Positions 35,645 to 44,593 of a stretch of DNA of 61,134 nucleotides are shown in pieces. Both the position numbers and the translations under genes were made by a program. Location of the stretch: the NCBI RefSeq assembly GCF_002843425.1, contig NZ_NKXO01000022.1, positions 1-61,134 of the forward strand. Reading direction: 5' to 3'. Source of the stretch: Raineya orbicola (GTDB taxonomy: Bacteria; Bacteroidota; Bacteroidia; Cytophagales; Thermonemataceae). A model generated the notes under the pieces. That model searched no databases and was not told where the DNA came from. It was given only the letters and a program-made list of their open reading frames with translations. The first letter of the stretch is position 1. Every line of letters begins with the position of its first letter.

Positions 35645-36035
35645 CTTCGGCGGTATTTTTTAAGCGTAATTTAACTAATAAACCATAAATCTCAAAACTT
35701 ACAAAGCAAAAATATAAAACGAAAAAAGTTACCACAAACCAAAGTGGATAAATAACTCCCTGATAAACAACATAAAAAACAACTCCAATACTCAAAAACA
35801 TTCGCAAAAGCATAGAGCCAAAGAAAAAACCTTGAAAAACTCTGACATCTCTATTCAAACCCTGTGATACAATGTAGGTTGTGAGTAACGATTGAAGGGC
35901 AAAAAATAAAAGCAAGTACCATTTATATTCGTGTAAAATTTTATTGAATAGCAAAAATTCATCAATAGCCAAAAATGATGCCAAAATTAGTGTAAAGATG
36001 AGTAAATGATAAACCCCAAATTTTTTATTTTTCAC
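35610..36035 (-). CDS. AtpI-like four-helix membrane protein, 3' end replaced
   Basis: A 141-residue protein with four predicted membrane helices (about 8-28, 36-56, 70-92 and 95-118), located just before atpB, where Bacteroidota carry an AtpI-like or unnamed four-helix protein. The start is GTG at 36035: no ATG occurs in the first 70 codons, and it overlaps the preceding gene by 11 bases. Residues 108-119 are encoded by copy B of the 39-bp repeat. Beyond it the C-terminal tail of about 21 residues seems to belong to the inserted cassette; the probable native tail lies at 34936-34972. Confidence 0.75.
   Translation of the reverse strand: MKNKKFGVYHLLIFTLILASFLAIDEFLLFNKILHEYKWYLLLFFALQSLLTTYIVSQGLNRDVRVFQGFFFGSMLLRMFLSIGVVFYVVYQGVIYPLWFVVTFFVLYFCFVSFEIYGLLVKLRLKNTAEDGNNQHSYENT
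35677..35715. repeat. 39-bp direct repeat, copy B
   Basis: Perfect 39-base copy of 34973-35011, here in the coding sequence of the last membrane helix and its edge in the atpI-like gene. Identity breaks sharply on both sides. Confidence 0.95.
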
Positions 36036-36234
36036 TTTTTTTAGATTTAGACTTCAAATGGCGAAGTTTCTTATCATCAACGTGTTTATCTAAAAACTCG
36101 TTGATTTTTTCAATATCCAATGTAGAAACAATTTCTCCAAAAGCATTGATACGAATATCAAAACCTTCCAATTCTTTATGCACACGAGGTTTAGAGGTTT
36201 CTTTTTCTGTATCATTTTTTTTCTTGCGAGGCAT
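36025..36234 (-). CDS. Small charged protein of unknown function
   Basis: A 69-residue soluble protein with Lys-rich ends and a core ELEGFDIRINAFGEIVSTLDIEKINEFLDKHVDDKKL. I recall similar short proteins next to atp genes in Cytophagales, but no function is known to me. It is 26 bases downstream of scpB and overlaps the atpI-like gene by 11 bases, so it is likely translated in coupling with it. Confidence 0.7.
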   Translation of the reverse strand: MPRKKKNDTEKETSKPRVHKELEGFDIRINAFGEIVSTLDIEKINEFLDKHVDDKKLRHLKSKSKKSEK

Positions 36235-36260
36235 ACAAGTATTTGCAAGTTAAAGTAAAA

Positions 36261-36821
36261 CTATTCTGAAACTTCACCAATAATGTTTTCATCAGGGTTT
36301 ATATCTTTCGGTTGGGGTAGGTCTTTAAGGCTGTTGATACCGAAATAATCCATAAATTTATCGCTTGTGCCATATAATAGAGGTCTTCCCAGAGCGTCAG
36401 ATTTTCCTTTGATAACCAAAAGTTCTTTTTCTAAAAGTTTTTGGATAGCATAATCACTATTTACTCCCCTGATTTGCTCAATTTCAGTTTTAGTAATGGG
36501 CTGTTTGTAAGCTACAATAGCAAGCGTTTCTAATGCAGCGTTTGAAAGACGTTTTTTAGATTTTTGCTTTAATAATATGCTGATGCTTGATTGATAGGCA
36601 GGCTTGGTAAGAAACTGATACCCACCACCCATTTGATAAATCTGAAAAGCGTAAATATCCTCTTCGTACTTTCGTTGCAATTTTTCTATGGCTTCCAAGA
36701 TATTCTCTTCGGGAATATCTGCTTCAAACATCTCTACAAGGCAGTTTTGTATCTCTTTGGCAGAAATAGGTTCTGCGGATACAAAAATAAGTGCCTCAAT
36801 ATGGTTTTGCAGAAAATCCAC
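36261..36821 (-). CDS. scpB: Segregation and condensation protein ScpB
   Basis: ScpB forms the Smc-ScpAB condensin. The 186-residue protein has the two winged-helix domains of the family: HIEALIFVSAEPISAKEIQ at the start and AALETLAIVAYKQPITKTEIEQIRGVNSDYAIQKLLEKEL in the middle, followed by GRPLLYGTSDKFMDYFGI. scpA is not adjacent. It follows the DksA-like gene by 38 bases and leads into the atp cluster. Confidence 0.95.
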   Translation of the reverse strand: MDFLQNHIEALIFVSAEPISAKEIQNCLVEMFEADIPEENILEAIEKLQRKYEEDIYAFQIYQMGGGYQFLTKPAYQSSISILLKQKSKKRLSNAALETLAIVAYKQPITKTEIEQIRGVNSDYAIQKLLEKELLVIKGKSDALGRPLLYGTSDKFMDYFGINSLKDLPQPKDINPDENIIGEVSE

Positions 36822-36859
36822 CTTAGCTTCAATATTTGGGCTTTTCTAAAAAGTAAGTA

Positions 36860-37285
36860 TTATTTTTTTGCCATTTTGGCTTCAATAGAGTGTTGTGTAT
36901 GTGGCACAATCAGAAGTCTCTCACGAGGAATAAGTTTCCCTGTATCTACGCAGATGCCGTATGTACCATTCTTGATACGAATAAGTGCCATTTCCAACTG
37001 CTGAATAAATTTCTGCTGACGAGCCGCCAGTTGTGTCAGATTCTCTTTTTCCAAAGTATCCGAACCATCTTCCATAAGTTTGGAATTGCCCGCAGTGGCA
37101 TCAGTACCTGGGTCATTTTTGCGAGTAAGCGATTCTTTTAGCTCTGCTAATTCTTGTTTGGCTTGCTCTAATTTCTTTAATATCAATTCTTCAAACTCTC
37201 TGAGTTCCTCTTCGGTATAGCGGGTCTTTTCTACTACTTCGGTAGTTTTTCCGTTGTTGTTTTTAGTAGTTTTGCTCTTGCTCAT
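36860..37285 (-). CDS. DksA/TraR-type protein without zinc cysteines
   Basis: A 141-residue protein with a long N-terminal charged coiled coil (about 22-90) and a C-terminal DksA-type finger region KNGTYGICVDTGKLIPRERLLIVPHTQHSIEAK. In classical DksA four Cys bind zinc; here only the one in GIC remains. This loss is usual in Bacteroidota members. DksA-type factors enter the RNA polymerase secondary channel; whether this one responds to ppGpp is unknown. Its promoter is clear, and scpB and the atp cluster may be read from it. Confidence 0.8.
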   Translation of the reverse strand: MSKSKTTKNNNGKTTEVVEKTRYTEEELREFEELILKKLEQAKQELAELKESLTRKNDPGTDATAGNSKLMEDGSDTLEKENLTQLAARQQKFIQQLEMALIRIKNGTYGICVDTGKLIPRERLLIVPHTQHSIEAKMAKK

Positions 37286-37312
37286 AAGAAAGGAGGCTTA
37301 AAAATTTTGGTG

Positions 37313-37344
37313 CAAAATTAGAAATTTTCTTACAACGGAACAAT
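37313..37344 (-). promoter_or_regulatory. Promoter of the DksA-like gene
   Basis: On the minus strand ATTG, 20 bases, TAATTTTG. The -7 box ends 27 bases before the start codon. Confidence 0.7.
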
Positions 37345-37352
37345 AAAACCGA

Positions 37353-37385
37353 ATTGTTTTTTCGCTTGTTTTGTAGTTATATTTG
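37353..37385 (+). promoter_or_regulatory. Promoter of mfd
   Basis: ATTG at 37353-37356, 21 bases, TATATTTG at 37378-37385. It is divergent from the DksA-like gene promoter with 8 bases between their -33 boxes. Confidence 0.75.
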
Positions 37386-37399
37386 TAAAATTTTTATCA

Positions 37400-40300
37400 A
37401 TGAAAACCTCCGATTTTCTACAACTCTATCAGAACGAGCCTCTTTTTCAGACTTTTATACATCATTTACAAAATCATAAACGCTTGCAGATTAGAAATTT
37501 GCAAGGAAGCATAGATGCAGTAATAGCATCAGTATGTGCATTAGCTTTACCTAAAAAAAATCATTTGTTTATTCTGCAAGATAGAGAGGAAGCCTCTTAT
37601 TTCATCACAGACCTTCAAAATTTAATCGCCTCCCAAAATGATATTCTTTTCTTTCCCACCTCTTACAAAAAACCTTATCACTACGAGGAAATAGAAAACG
37701 CCAATGTGTTAGAGCGTTCGGAGGTACTTAATGCTTTTTCGCAACAAATCAAAGAAAATTCACCTTTACAGCCTAAAAACAATTCGGTTTCCAAAGGTAT
37801 CCTTGTTGTTACCTACCCCGAAGCTCTTTCCGAAAAGGTGGTCAATCGGAAAACTCTCTTGGAACATACCTTTTCAGCAAAGGTAGGGGATAAACTGGAT
37901 TTAGATTTTTTAACCGAAATTTTAGTTGAATACAATTTTGAAAGAACTGATTTTGTTTATGAAGCAGGGCAATTTGCTATTCGTGGGGGTATTGTAGATG
38001 TTTTTTCTTTTGCAAGTGAATTGCCTTATCGTATAGAACTTTCAGGAGATACGATTGAAAGCATTCGCTTTTTTAACCCCGAAACACAACTTTCCGAGCA
38101 AAATTGTGAGCAGTGTGTCATTGTTCCCGATACGCAAACCAAACTTTTGCATACTACTCGTGAAAGCTTTTTGGAATTTATCCCTTCCGAAAATACAATC
38201 ATATGGCTTAAAAATACAGTGCTTTGCCTAGAAGTAATTGAAAAGTGCTTTCAAAAAGTGCAAGCCAATTTTGAGTTTATTCTGAATAGTACGCACCAAA
38301 CCCAAGTGATTGCCAGCCCCGAAGTTCTTTTTGAAACCAGAAATAGCTTTTTAGAAAAATTGCAAAACTTCGCTTGTGTAGAGTTTGGTAGGAATTTTTA
38401 CTTTCCAAATGCTCAAAGTTTTGAATACAAAACGCAAAGTCAGCCTTCTTTCAACAAAGATTTTCAACTCCTTGCCGATACGCTTGAAAAGTATCAGTTC
38501 AAGGGTTTTACGAGTATCATTGCTTCGGATAGTATCAAGCAAACGGAACGCTTGCGAAGTATTTTTGAGGAAATCAAGCCTAATTTGAAGTTTCAAAACT
38601 TACCTGTTGCTTTGCGAGAAGGCTTTATAGATGAAAACAACCGCATAGTTTGCTTCACCGACCACCAAATTTTTGAACGATTTTACCGCTACAAGCTAAA
38701 AACCCATTTTTCTAAATCTAAATCCCTGACTTTAAGAGAGCTACAAACACTCAAACCCGGTGATTACGTGGTACATATCAATTATGGTGTGGGGCGTTTT
38801 GCAGGGCTTGTCAAGCAAGAAGTAAATGGTAATATTCAGGAGGCTGTTCGGATAGTGTATCGGGACAATGATATTTTGTATGTAAATGTGCATTCTTTGC
38901 ATAAAATTTCACGTTACACGGCTTCGGAAGGCAAAGAACCGACTTTGAGCAAACTCGGTAGCCCCGAATGGGAAAATAAAAAAGCCAAAGTCAAAAAGAA
39001 AGTTAAAGATATAGCCAAAGAACTTATCAGTTTGTATGCCAAACGCAAAATTTCACAGGGTTTTGCTTTTGGTAAAGACGATTTCTTGCAGGCAGAACTA
39101 GAAAGCTCGTTTATTTACGAAGATACTCCCGACCAAGCCCGAGCCACTGCCGAAGTAAAAGCAGATATGGAAACCCCCAACCCAATGGATAGGCTCGTTT
39201 GTGGAGATGTGGGTTTTGGGAAAACAGAAATAGCTATTCGTGCCGCCTTCAAGGCAGTGTGTAATGGCAAGCAAGTAGCGGTTTTAGTGCCTACTACTAT
39301 TTTAGCAATGCAACATTTTCGCACTTTTTCGGAGCGTTTGCTCAAATTTCCCTGTCGTGTAGAATACATCAATCGGTTTAGAAGTCAGAAAGAAATTAAG
39401 GAAATTTTGCAAGAAGTAGCCGAGGGCAAAATAGATATTCTCATAGGTACGCATCGCATTCTTAATGATGATGTAAAATTCAAAGATTTAGGGCTTTTTA
39501 TCATTGATGAAGAGCAAAAATTTGGCGTAAAAGACAAAGAAAAACTACGTGAAAAACGCTTCAATATTGATACGCTCACCCTTACGGCAACGCCTATTCC
39601 CCGAACTTTACATTTTTCATTGATGGGGGCAAGGGATTTATCGGTTATCAACACACCTCCGCCCAATCGTCAGCCTGTGAGTACGCAAGTTGTTGTATTT
39701 AAGGAATATTTAATTCGTGATGCCATTCATACCGAGTTACGTAGAGGCGGGCAAGTATTTTTTGTACATAATCGGGTGCAAGATATTGAAAGTATCGGTA
39801 ACTTAATTCTAAAACTTGTTCCTGATGCCCGCATAGGCATTGCTCACGGACAAATGGAAGGCTCTCTTTTGGAAAAAACAATGCTTCGCTTTATTGAGGG
39901 AGATTATGATATTTTGCTTTCTACGAATATCATTGAATCGGGTTTGGATATTCCTAATGCTAACACTATCATCATCAACAATGCTCACACTTTCGGGCTT
40001 TCAGATTTACACCAAATGCGAGGACGTGTAGGACGCTCCAATAAAAAAGCCTTTTGCTACCTTGTTATTCCTTCGATGCTTTCGCTTACCAAAGATGCCC
40101 AAAAACGCCTCAAAACATTAGAGGAGTTTTCAGAATTGGGTGATGGCTTCAAGGTAGCTATGCGAGATTTAGATATCAGAGGGGCAGGTAATCTTTTAGG
40201 AGCAGAACAAAGCGGCTTTATCAATGATTTAGGTTTTGAGGCTTATCATAAAATTTTGGACGAAGCTATCCAAGAACTCAAAGAAAGTGAATTCAAAGAG

Positions 40301-40783
40301 CTTTTTTTCAAAGAAATTTCCACCAAAGAACTGCTCACCGATTGCGTAATAGAAACAGACCTTTCGCTACGTATCCCTGATGATTATGTACAAAGTATTA
40401 CCGAAAGACTTTCTCTTTACAACGAACTAGATAATGTAAAAGATGAAAACGAGTTGCAAAAATTTGCCGAAAAATTACAAGACCGCTTTGGCAAAATTCC
40501 TGTGGAAGTAGAAGACCTGATGCAAAGTGTGCGTTTGCGTTGGCTTGCCGAAAAAATTGGTTTTGAAAAACTTTCGCTGAAATCAAACACATTGAAAGGG
40601 CAATTTCCTTCGGCAGAAAAGCAAGAATATTATCAGTCGGATAGGTTTGGTAAAGTGCTTGAATATTTGCAAAAAAATCCTAAATCTTTTCGCCTCAAAG
40701 AAATAAACCATAAACAACTACTCATTGCCGAAAATATAAGCACCATACAACAAGCCATAGAACTGCTCAAAAATCTTTGCTGA
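37400..40783 (+). CDS. mfd: Transcription-repair coupling factor Mfd
   Basis: Mfd removes RNA polymerase stalled at DNA damage and recruits UvrA. The 1127-residue length is normal. In order: a UvrB-like N-terminal region (to about 340), an RNA polymerase-interaction domain (LKPGDYVVHINYGVGRFAGL near 455), and a RecG-like translocase with Walker A GDVGFGKTEIA near 603, DEEQKFGV and TATPIPRTL, then QMRGRVGRS. A C-terminal TRCF domain closes it. Its promoter is 14 bases upstream. mreD follows after 44 bases. Confidence 0.98.
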   Translation: MKTSDFLQLYQNEPLFQTFIHHLQNHKRLQIRNLQGSIDAVIASVCALALPKKNHLFILQDREEASYFITDLQNLIASQNDILFFPTSYKKPYHYEEIENANVLERSEVLNAFSQQIKENSPLQPKNNSVSKGILVVTYPEALSEKVVNRKTLLEHTFSAKVGDKLDLDFLTEILVEYNFERTDFVYEAGQFAIRGGIVDVFSFASELPYRIELSGDTIESIRFFNPETQLSEQNCEQCVIVPDTQTKLLHTTRESFLEFIPSENTIIWLKNTVLCLEVIEKCFQKVQANFEFILNSTHQTQVIASPEVLFETRNSFLEKLQNFACVEFGRNFYFPNAQSFEYKTQSQPSFNKDFQLLADTLEKYQFKGFTSIIASDSIKQTERLRSIFEEIKPNLKFQNLPVALREGFIDENNRIVCFTDHQIFERFYRYKLKTHFSKSKSLTLRELQTLKPGDYVVHINYGVGRFAGLVKQEVNGNIQEAVRIVYRDNDILYVNVHSLHKISRYTASEGKEPTLSKLGSPEWENKKAKVKKKVKDIAKELISLYAKRKISQGFAFGKDDFLQAELESSFIYEDTPDQARATAEVKADMETPNPMDRLVCGDVGFGKTEIAIRAAFKAVCNGKQVAVLVPTTILAMQHFRTFSERLLKFPCRVEYINRFRSQKEIKEILQEVAEGKIDILIGTHRILNDDVKFKDLGLFIIDEEQKFGVKDKEKLREKRFNIDTLTLTATPIPRTLHFSLMGARDLSVINTPPPNRQPVSTQVVVFKEYLIRDAIHTELRRGGQVFFVHNRVQDIESIGNLILKLVPDARIGIAHGQMEGSLLEKTMLRFIEGDYDILLSTNIIESGLDIPNANTIIINNAHTFGLSDLHQMRGRVGRSNKKAFCYLVIPSMLSLTKDAQKRLKTLEEFSELGDGFKVAMRDLDIRGAGNLLGAEQSGFINDLGFEAYHKILDEAIQELKESEFKELFFKEISTKELLTDCVIETDLSLRIPDDYVQSITERLSLYNELDNVKDENELQKFAEKLQDRFGKIPVEVEDLMQSVRLRWLAEKIGFEKLSLKSNTLKGQFPSAEKQEYYQSDRFGKVLEYLQKNPKSFRLKEINHKQLLIAENISTIQQAIELLKNLC

Positions 40784-40827
40784 AAAGGCTTTTTTGTGTA
40801 AGTTTGCAAACCTCTTTGTAAAAATCA

Positions 40828-41346
40828 ATGAATAAAAATCTCATCAATTCCATTGTAGCCTTTATAGGTTATTTTTTGTTTCACGTATTTGTGGCACGCA
40901 AAATGTATTTAGGAGGCGTGGCTTTCAATTATGTGTATGTGGGCTATTTGCTTACGCTCAATCCGTCTATTACCAAAAGTCAGTCTTTGTTAGTAGCATT
41001 TGCAATGGGCTTACTCATAGATTGGTTTGAATACTCTCCGGGCATACACGCTTCGGCTTGTGTGTTTTTAGCTTTTGTGCGTCCTTACTTGATAGGTTTG
41101 CTTGCGGCACGCACTCGCGTAGATGTAGAAGAAATTCGTGAAATTTCTATTCGTGAAGTAGATTTCATAAATTTTACGCTCTATGCAGGAATGCTTATAC
41201 TTTTTCATCATTTTATTGTATTTTCTTTGGAGGCTTGGACGAGCAAACTTTTATGGCTTACCTTGCAGAAAACCTTTTTTAGCACTATTTTTACTTTAAT
41301 TTCTGTGATTTTGGTGCAGTATTTATTCTTTTCAAGCAAACGGTAA
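40828..41346 (+). CDS. mreD: Rod shape-determining protein MreD
   Basis: A 172-residue inner-membrane protein with about five hydrophobic helices, typical of MreD of the cell-elongation machinery. The YLLTLNPSITKSQSLLVAFAMGLLIDWFEYSPGIHASACVFLAFVRP region matches the family's LxxGxxxDxxxxxxGxHA pattern. Its last base is the first base of the PBP2 start codon. mreB and mreC, usually just upstream, are replaced here by mfd. Confidence 0.85.
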   Translation: MNKNLINSIVAFIGYFLFHVFVARKMYLGGVAFNYVYVGYLLTLNPSITKSQSLLVAFAMGLLIDWFEYSPGIHASACVFLAFVRPYLIGLLAARTRVDVEEIREISIREVDFINFTLYAGMLILFHHFIVFSLEAWTSKLLWLTLQKTFFSTIFTLISVILVQYLFFSSKR

Positions 41347-43313
41347 TGGAAGGGGAAAGAGGTTCAGAAAAGAGATTTGTTTTTTATGCCATTTTTGGCT
41401 TTGTAGGGCTTATTTTGCTTATCAGGCTTTTTATTATGCAGGTTTTAGAAGATAAGTATCAGGAGTCTGCCGAAGCAAATGCTATTCAGAAGCAAACGGT
41501 TTATCCTGATAGAGGCTTAATTTTTGACCGCAATGGCAAACTCATTGTCTATAACGAACCTGTGTATGATTTGATGGTTATCCCTCGTGAGGCTCGTTTG
41601 CCCGATACGATGGCATTTTGCAAGCTTTTTGGCATTAGCAAACAAGAGTTTATTGAAAAAATCAAAGCTATTCGTGCTGTTGCCCCCGAAGGTGTATTTT
41701 TTTCTCAACTTTCCAAAGTAGATTTTGCAAAGGTTCAAGAAAAATTAAGCGACTTCCCTGGTTTTTATGTTTCTCGCCGTACCGTAAGGGTCTATACCAG
41801 CGAAGCTATGGCCAATGCTTTGGGTTATATTGCAGAAATTAGTCCCGAAGAACTTAAAAAAGATAGCACACAATATTACCGACCTGGCGATTATATTGGC
41901 AAAAGTGGCATTGAAGCAAGCTATGAGTATTATTTGAGAGGAGAAAAAGGAATAAAATATCAGCTCAAAAACCGCTTTAACCAAGTAGTAGGAAGCTATC
42001 AAGACGGAAAATTAGATAAACCCGCCATTGCAGGCGAAAATTTGATTAGTAGTGTAGATATTGAACTGCAAAAATATGGCGAGATGCTAATGCAAAACAA
42101 AACAGGTGCTATTGTAGCCATTGAACCCAAAACAGGCGAGATTTTAACGCTTATTACTTCACCTTCATACAATCCAAATTTGCTTGTAGGAGCAGAGTTT
42201 AAAAAAAATTATGCTTCTATTAGTCGTAATCCCGATTTACTTTTATTCAACAGAGCTACGCAATCGGCTTATCCGCCCGGTTCTACGTTTAAGACTATTC
42301 AAGCTCTTATCGGCTTACAAAACGGCGTTTTGAACGATACGCTACAATTGCCTTGCAACTGGTCTTTGGTAAAATGCCACCCTCACCCCTATTGGACAAC
42401 CCCACAAACTTCTATTCAGTATTCTTGCAATCCCTTTTATTATCAGGCTTTTCGCCGAATTGTTCATCAGAAAGGAGAAAGTTTTGAAGCCCTGCAAGAA
42501 GGCTACAAACAATGGCGAGAGCAAGTTTTGAAATTTGGCTTTGGGAGAAAATTAGGCGTAGATATTGCTGATGAAGGTTCGGGTAGTATCCCACAAGTAG
42601 AACGCTTCAACAAAATCTATAAAAATAACTGGAATTTTTCAAATATTTATTCTTTGAGCATTGGGCAAGGTGAAATGGGCGTAACCTTGCTACAAATGGC
42701 AAATTTAGCCTGCATTATTGCTAACAAGGGGTATTATTACACACCTCATTTAGTTAAAAGTATTGGTAAATCGGGTAAGCCTTTACCTCAATACCAAGTA
42801 AAACATAGTATAGGCATTGATGAAAAATACTTTGAGCCTATTATTAAAGGAATGAATGGAGCATTTAAGGCAGGCACCGTGGGACCAATGGCACAAGTCG
42901 TAAATTTGTATGCAGGTGATATTTGTGCCAAAACAGGAACCGTACAGAACCCTCACGGCGAAGATCATTCTACTTTTATTGCCTTTGCCCCTTGCGATAA
43001 TCCCCAAATTGCTATTGCCGTTTATGTAGAAAATGCTGGTTTTGGTGGAATCTGGGCGGCAACAATTGCCTCATTAATGATGCAGAAATATCTCAAAGAC
43101 ACTACGCGTGTCAAGATTCAGCCTTGGCAGGTTGGTAGAATAGAATCTACTGAAAAAATGGTCATCGAAAAAGTTTTCAATCGTAGGGAACTGATGCGTT
43201 TGGATAGCATTCGCAAAGCCGAAAAACGCAAACAAGATAGCATCAAGGCTATTCTACGTAAAAAAGAACAAGAGGAGGAAATTTATGATGATAATCAGCT
43301 CAACCCGCAATAG
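41346..43313 (+). CDS. mrdA: Penicillin-binding protein 2 (peptidoglycan transpeptidase)
   Basis: A class B PBP of 655 residues that cross-links peptidoglycan during elongation with RodA. One N-terminal membrane helix (about 12-31), a PBP dimerisation domain, then the transpeptidase domain with SxxK at Ser313-Lys316 (PPGSTFKTIQ), SCN near 355 (IQYSCNPFYY) and KTG (CAKTGTVQN) near 535. The C-terminal 50 residues are a charged tail. It overlaps mreD by 1 base and rodA by 29 bases. Confidence 0.95.
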   Translation: MEGERGSEKRFVFYAIFGFVGLILLIRLFIMQVLEDKYQESAEANAIQKQTVYPDRGLIFDRNGKLIVYNEPVYDLMVIPREARLPDTMAFCKLFGISKQEFIEKIKAIRAVAPEGVFFSQLSKVDFAKVQEKLSDFPGFYVSRRTVRVYTSEAMANALGYIAEISPEELKKDSTQYYRPGDYIGKSGIEASYEYYLRGEKGIKYQLKNRFNQVVGSYQDGKLDKPAIAGENLISSVDIELQKYGEMLMQNKTGAIVAIEPKTGEILTLITSPSYNPNLLVGAEFKKNYASISRNPDLLLFNRATQSAYPPGSTFKTIQALIGLQNGVLNDTLQLPCNWSLVKCHPHPYWTTPQTSIQYSCNPFYYQAFRRIVHQKGESFEALQEGYKQWREQVLKFGFGRKLGVDIADEGSGSIPQVERFNKIYKNNWNFSNIYSLSIGQGEMGVTLLQMANLACIIANKGYYYTPHLVKSIGKSGKPLPQYQVKHSIGIDEKYFEPIIKGMNGAFKAGTVGPMAQVVNLYAGDICAKTGTVQNPHGEDHSTFIAFAPCDNPQIAIAVYVENAGFGGIWAATIASLMMQKYLKDTTRVKIQPWQVGRIESTEKMVIEKVFNRRELMRLDSIRKAEKRKQDSIKAILRKKEQEEEIYDDNQLNPQ

Positions 43314-44592
43314 CAGGAGCCCTTTCAATAATTTGGATACACTTTCTGTATTTGTGTATGTTGTATTAGTGATTTGGGGAATAATGAGTATTTATTCTGC
43401 TTCCTACAATGTAGAAAACCCCAAACCTTTTTGGGATTTTAGCACCTTTGCAGGCAAGCAGTTTGTTTTTGCAATGGCGGCAGTAGGATTGATTATTTTA
43501 GTGTTTCTGCTGGATTATCGTTTATTTGAGGATTTTGCCTATATCTTTTACATTCTTTCTATTTTTTTGCTTATTGCAGTAGTGCTTTTTGGGAAGGTTG
43601 TCAAAGGGCAACAAAATTGGATACAGATTGGTCCTATCAGTATGCAACCTACCGAATTTGCCAAATTAGGCGTTTCTTTGGCATTGGCAAGATTTTTGGG
43701 AGCACCAGGCTCAAAACTGACCGATAGAAAAATTTGGTTGGGCATAGGTATCATATGTATTATTCCAGCACTACTTATTCTCAAACAAGGCGATTATGGC
43801 TCGCTAATGGTATTTGTACTTTTAGAACTTGCTTTATACCGCGAAGGTATGCCTTTTTGGGTAATTGGCTTGCAAGTGTTAGTAGCTGTGCTTTTTATAC
43901 TATCTCTGCTTATCAAGCCTGTATATTTAGCTTTTGGATTGTTTTTCCTGTTTTCTTTCATAGCGGGCATATTATTGCTGACAAGGCGTAAAATGGAGCG
44001 TTGGGACTGGATAGTGATGATAGCTAGTTTGGTTTTTGCAATGGCTTTTGTAATTTCTGTTCCCAAGATTTTTACCAAACTTAAAAAGTATCACCAAGAA
44101 CGTATAATGGTTTTGCTTGATGAAGAAGCAGTTGATAAAAAAGGAGGAGCTTATTACAACTTACAACAATCTAAAATTGCCATAGGTTCGGGAGGTTTTT
44201 CGGGAAAAGGGTACTTGGAGGGAACGCAAACTAAATATGATTTCGTACCTGAACAACATAGCGATTTTATTTTTTGTACCGTTGGCGAAGAATTTGGCTG
44301 GGTGGGGAGTTTTTTGGTGGTACTGCTTTTTATGATACTGCTTTTTCGCATTGTTATCATTGCCGAAAGGCAGAAAAATCGCTTTGCTCGGATTTATGGC
44401 TATTGTGTAGCTTCTATTTTTTTTGCTCACTTCACCTTTAATCTTTCTATGACCGTCGGGCTTTTTCCTACTATTGGCGTACCCTTGCCTTTTATGAGTT
44501 ATGGAGGTTCTTCTTTGTGGAGTTTTACGCTAATGCTTTTTATCTTGCTCAAATTGGATATGCACCGCAATAGGCTTTTCGCAAGAGATTAG
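43285..44592 (+). CDS. rodA: Peptidoglycan glycosyltransferase RodA
   Basis: A SEDS-family membrane glycosyltransferase of 435 residues with about ten membrane helices. Family motifs seen: GKVVKGQQNWIQIGPISMQPTEFAKLGV, QGDYGSLMVF, GSGGFSGKGYLEGTQTKYDFVPEQHSDFIFCTVGEEFGW and PLPFMSYGGSSLW. Works with PBP2 encoded upstream, with which it overlaps by 29 bases. Confidence 0.96.
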   Translation: MMIISSTRNSRSPFNNLDTLSVFVYVVLVIWGIMSIYSASYNVENPKPFWDFSTFAGKQFVFAMAAVGLIILVFLLDYRLFEDFAYIFYILSIFLLIAVVLFGKVVKGQQNWIQIGPISMQPTEFAKLGVSLALARFLGAPGSKLTDRKIWLGIGIICIIPALLILKQGDYGSLMVFVLLELALYREGMPFWVIGLQVLVAVLFILSLLIKPVYLAFGLFFLFSFIAGILLLTRRKMERWDWIVMIASLVFAMAFVISVPKIFTKLKKYHQERIMVLLDEEAVDKKGGAYYNLQQSKIAIGSGGFSGKGYLEGTQTKYDFVPEQHSDFIFCTVGEEFGWVGSFLVVLLFMILLFRIVIIAERQKNRFARIYGYCVASIFFAHFTFNLSMTVGLFPTIGVPLPFMSYGGSSLWSFTLMLFILLKLDMHRNRLFARD

Positions 44593-44593
44593 C

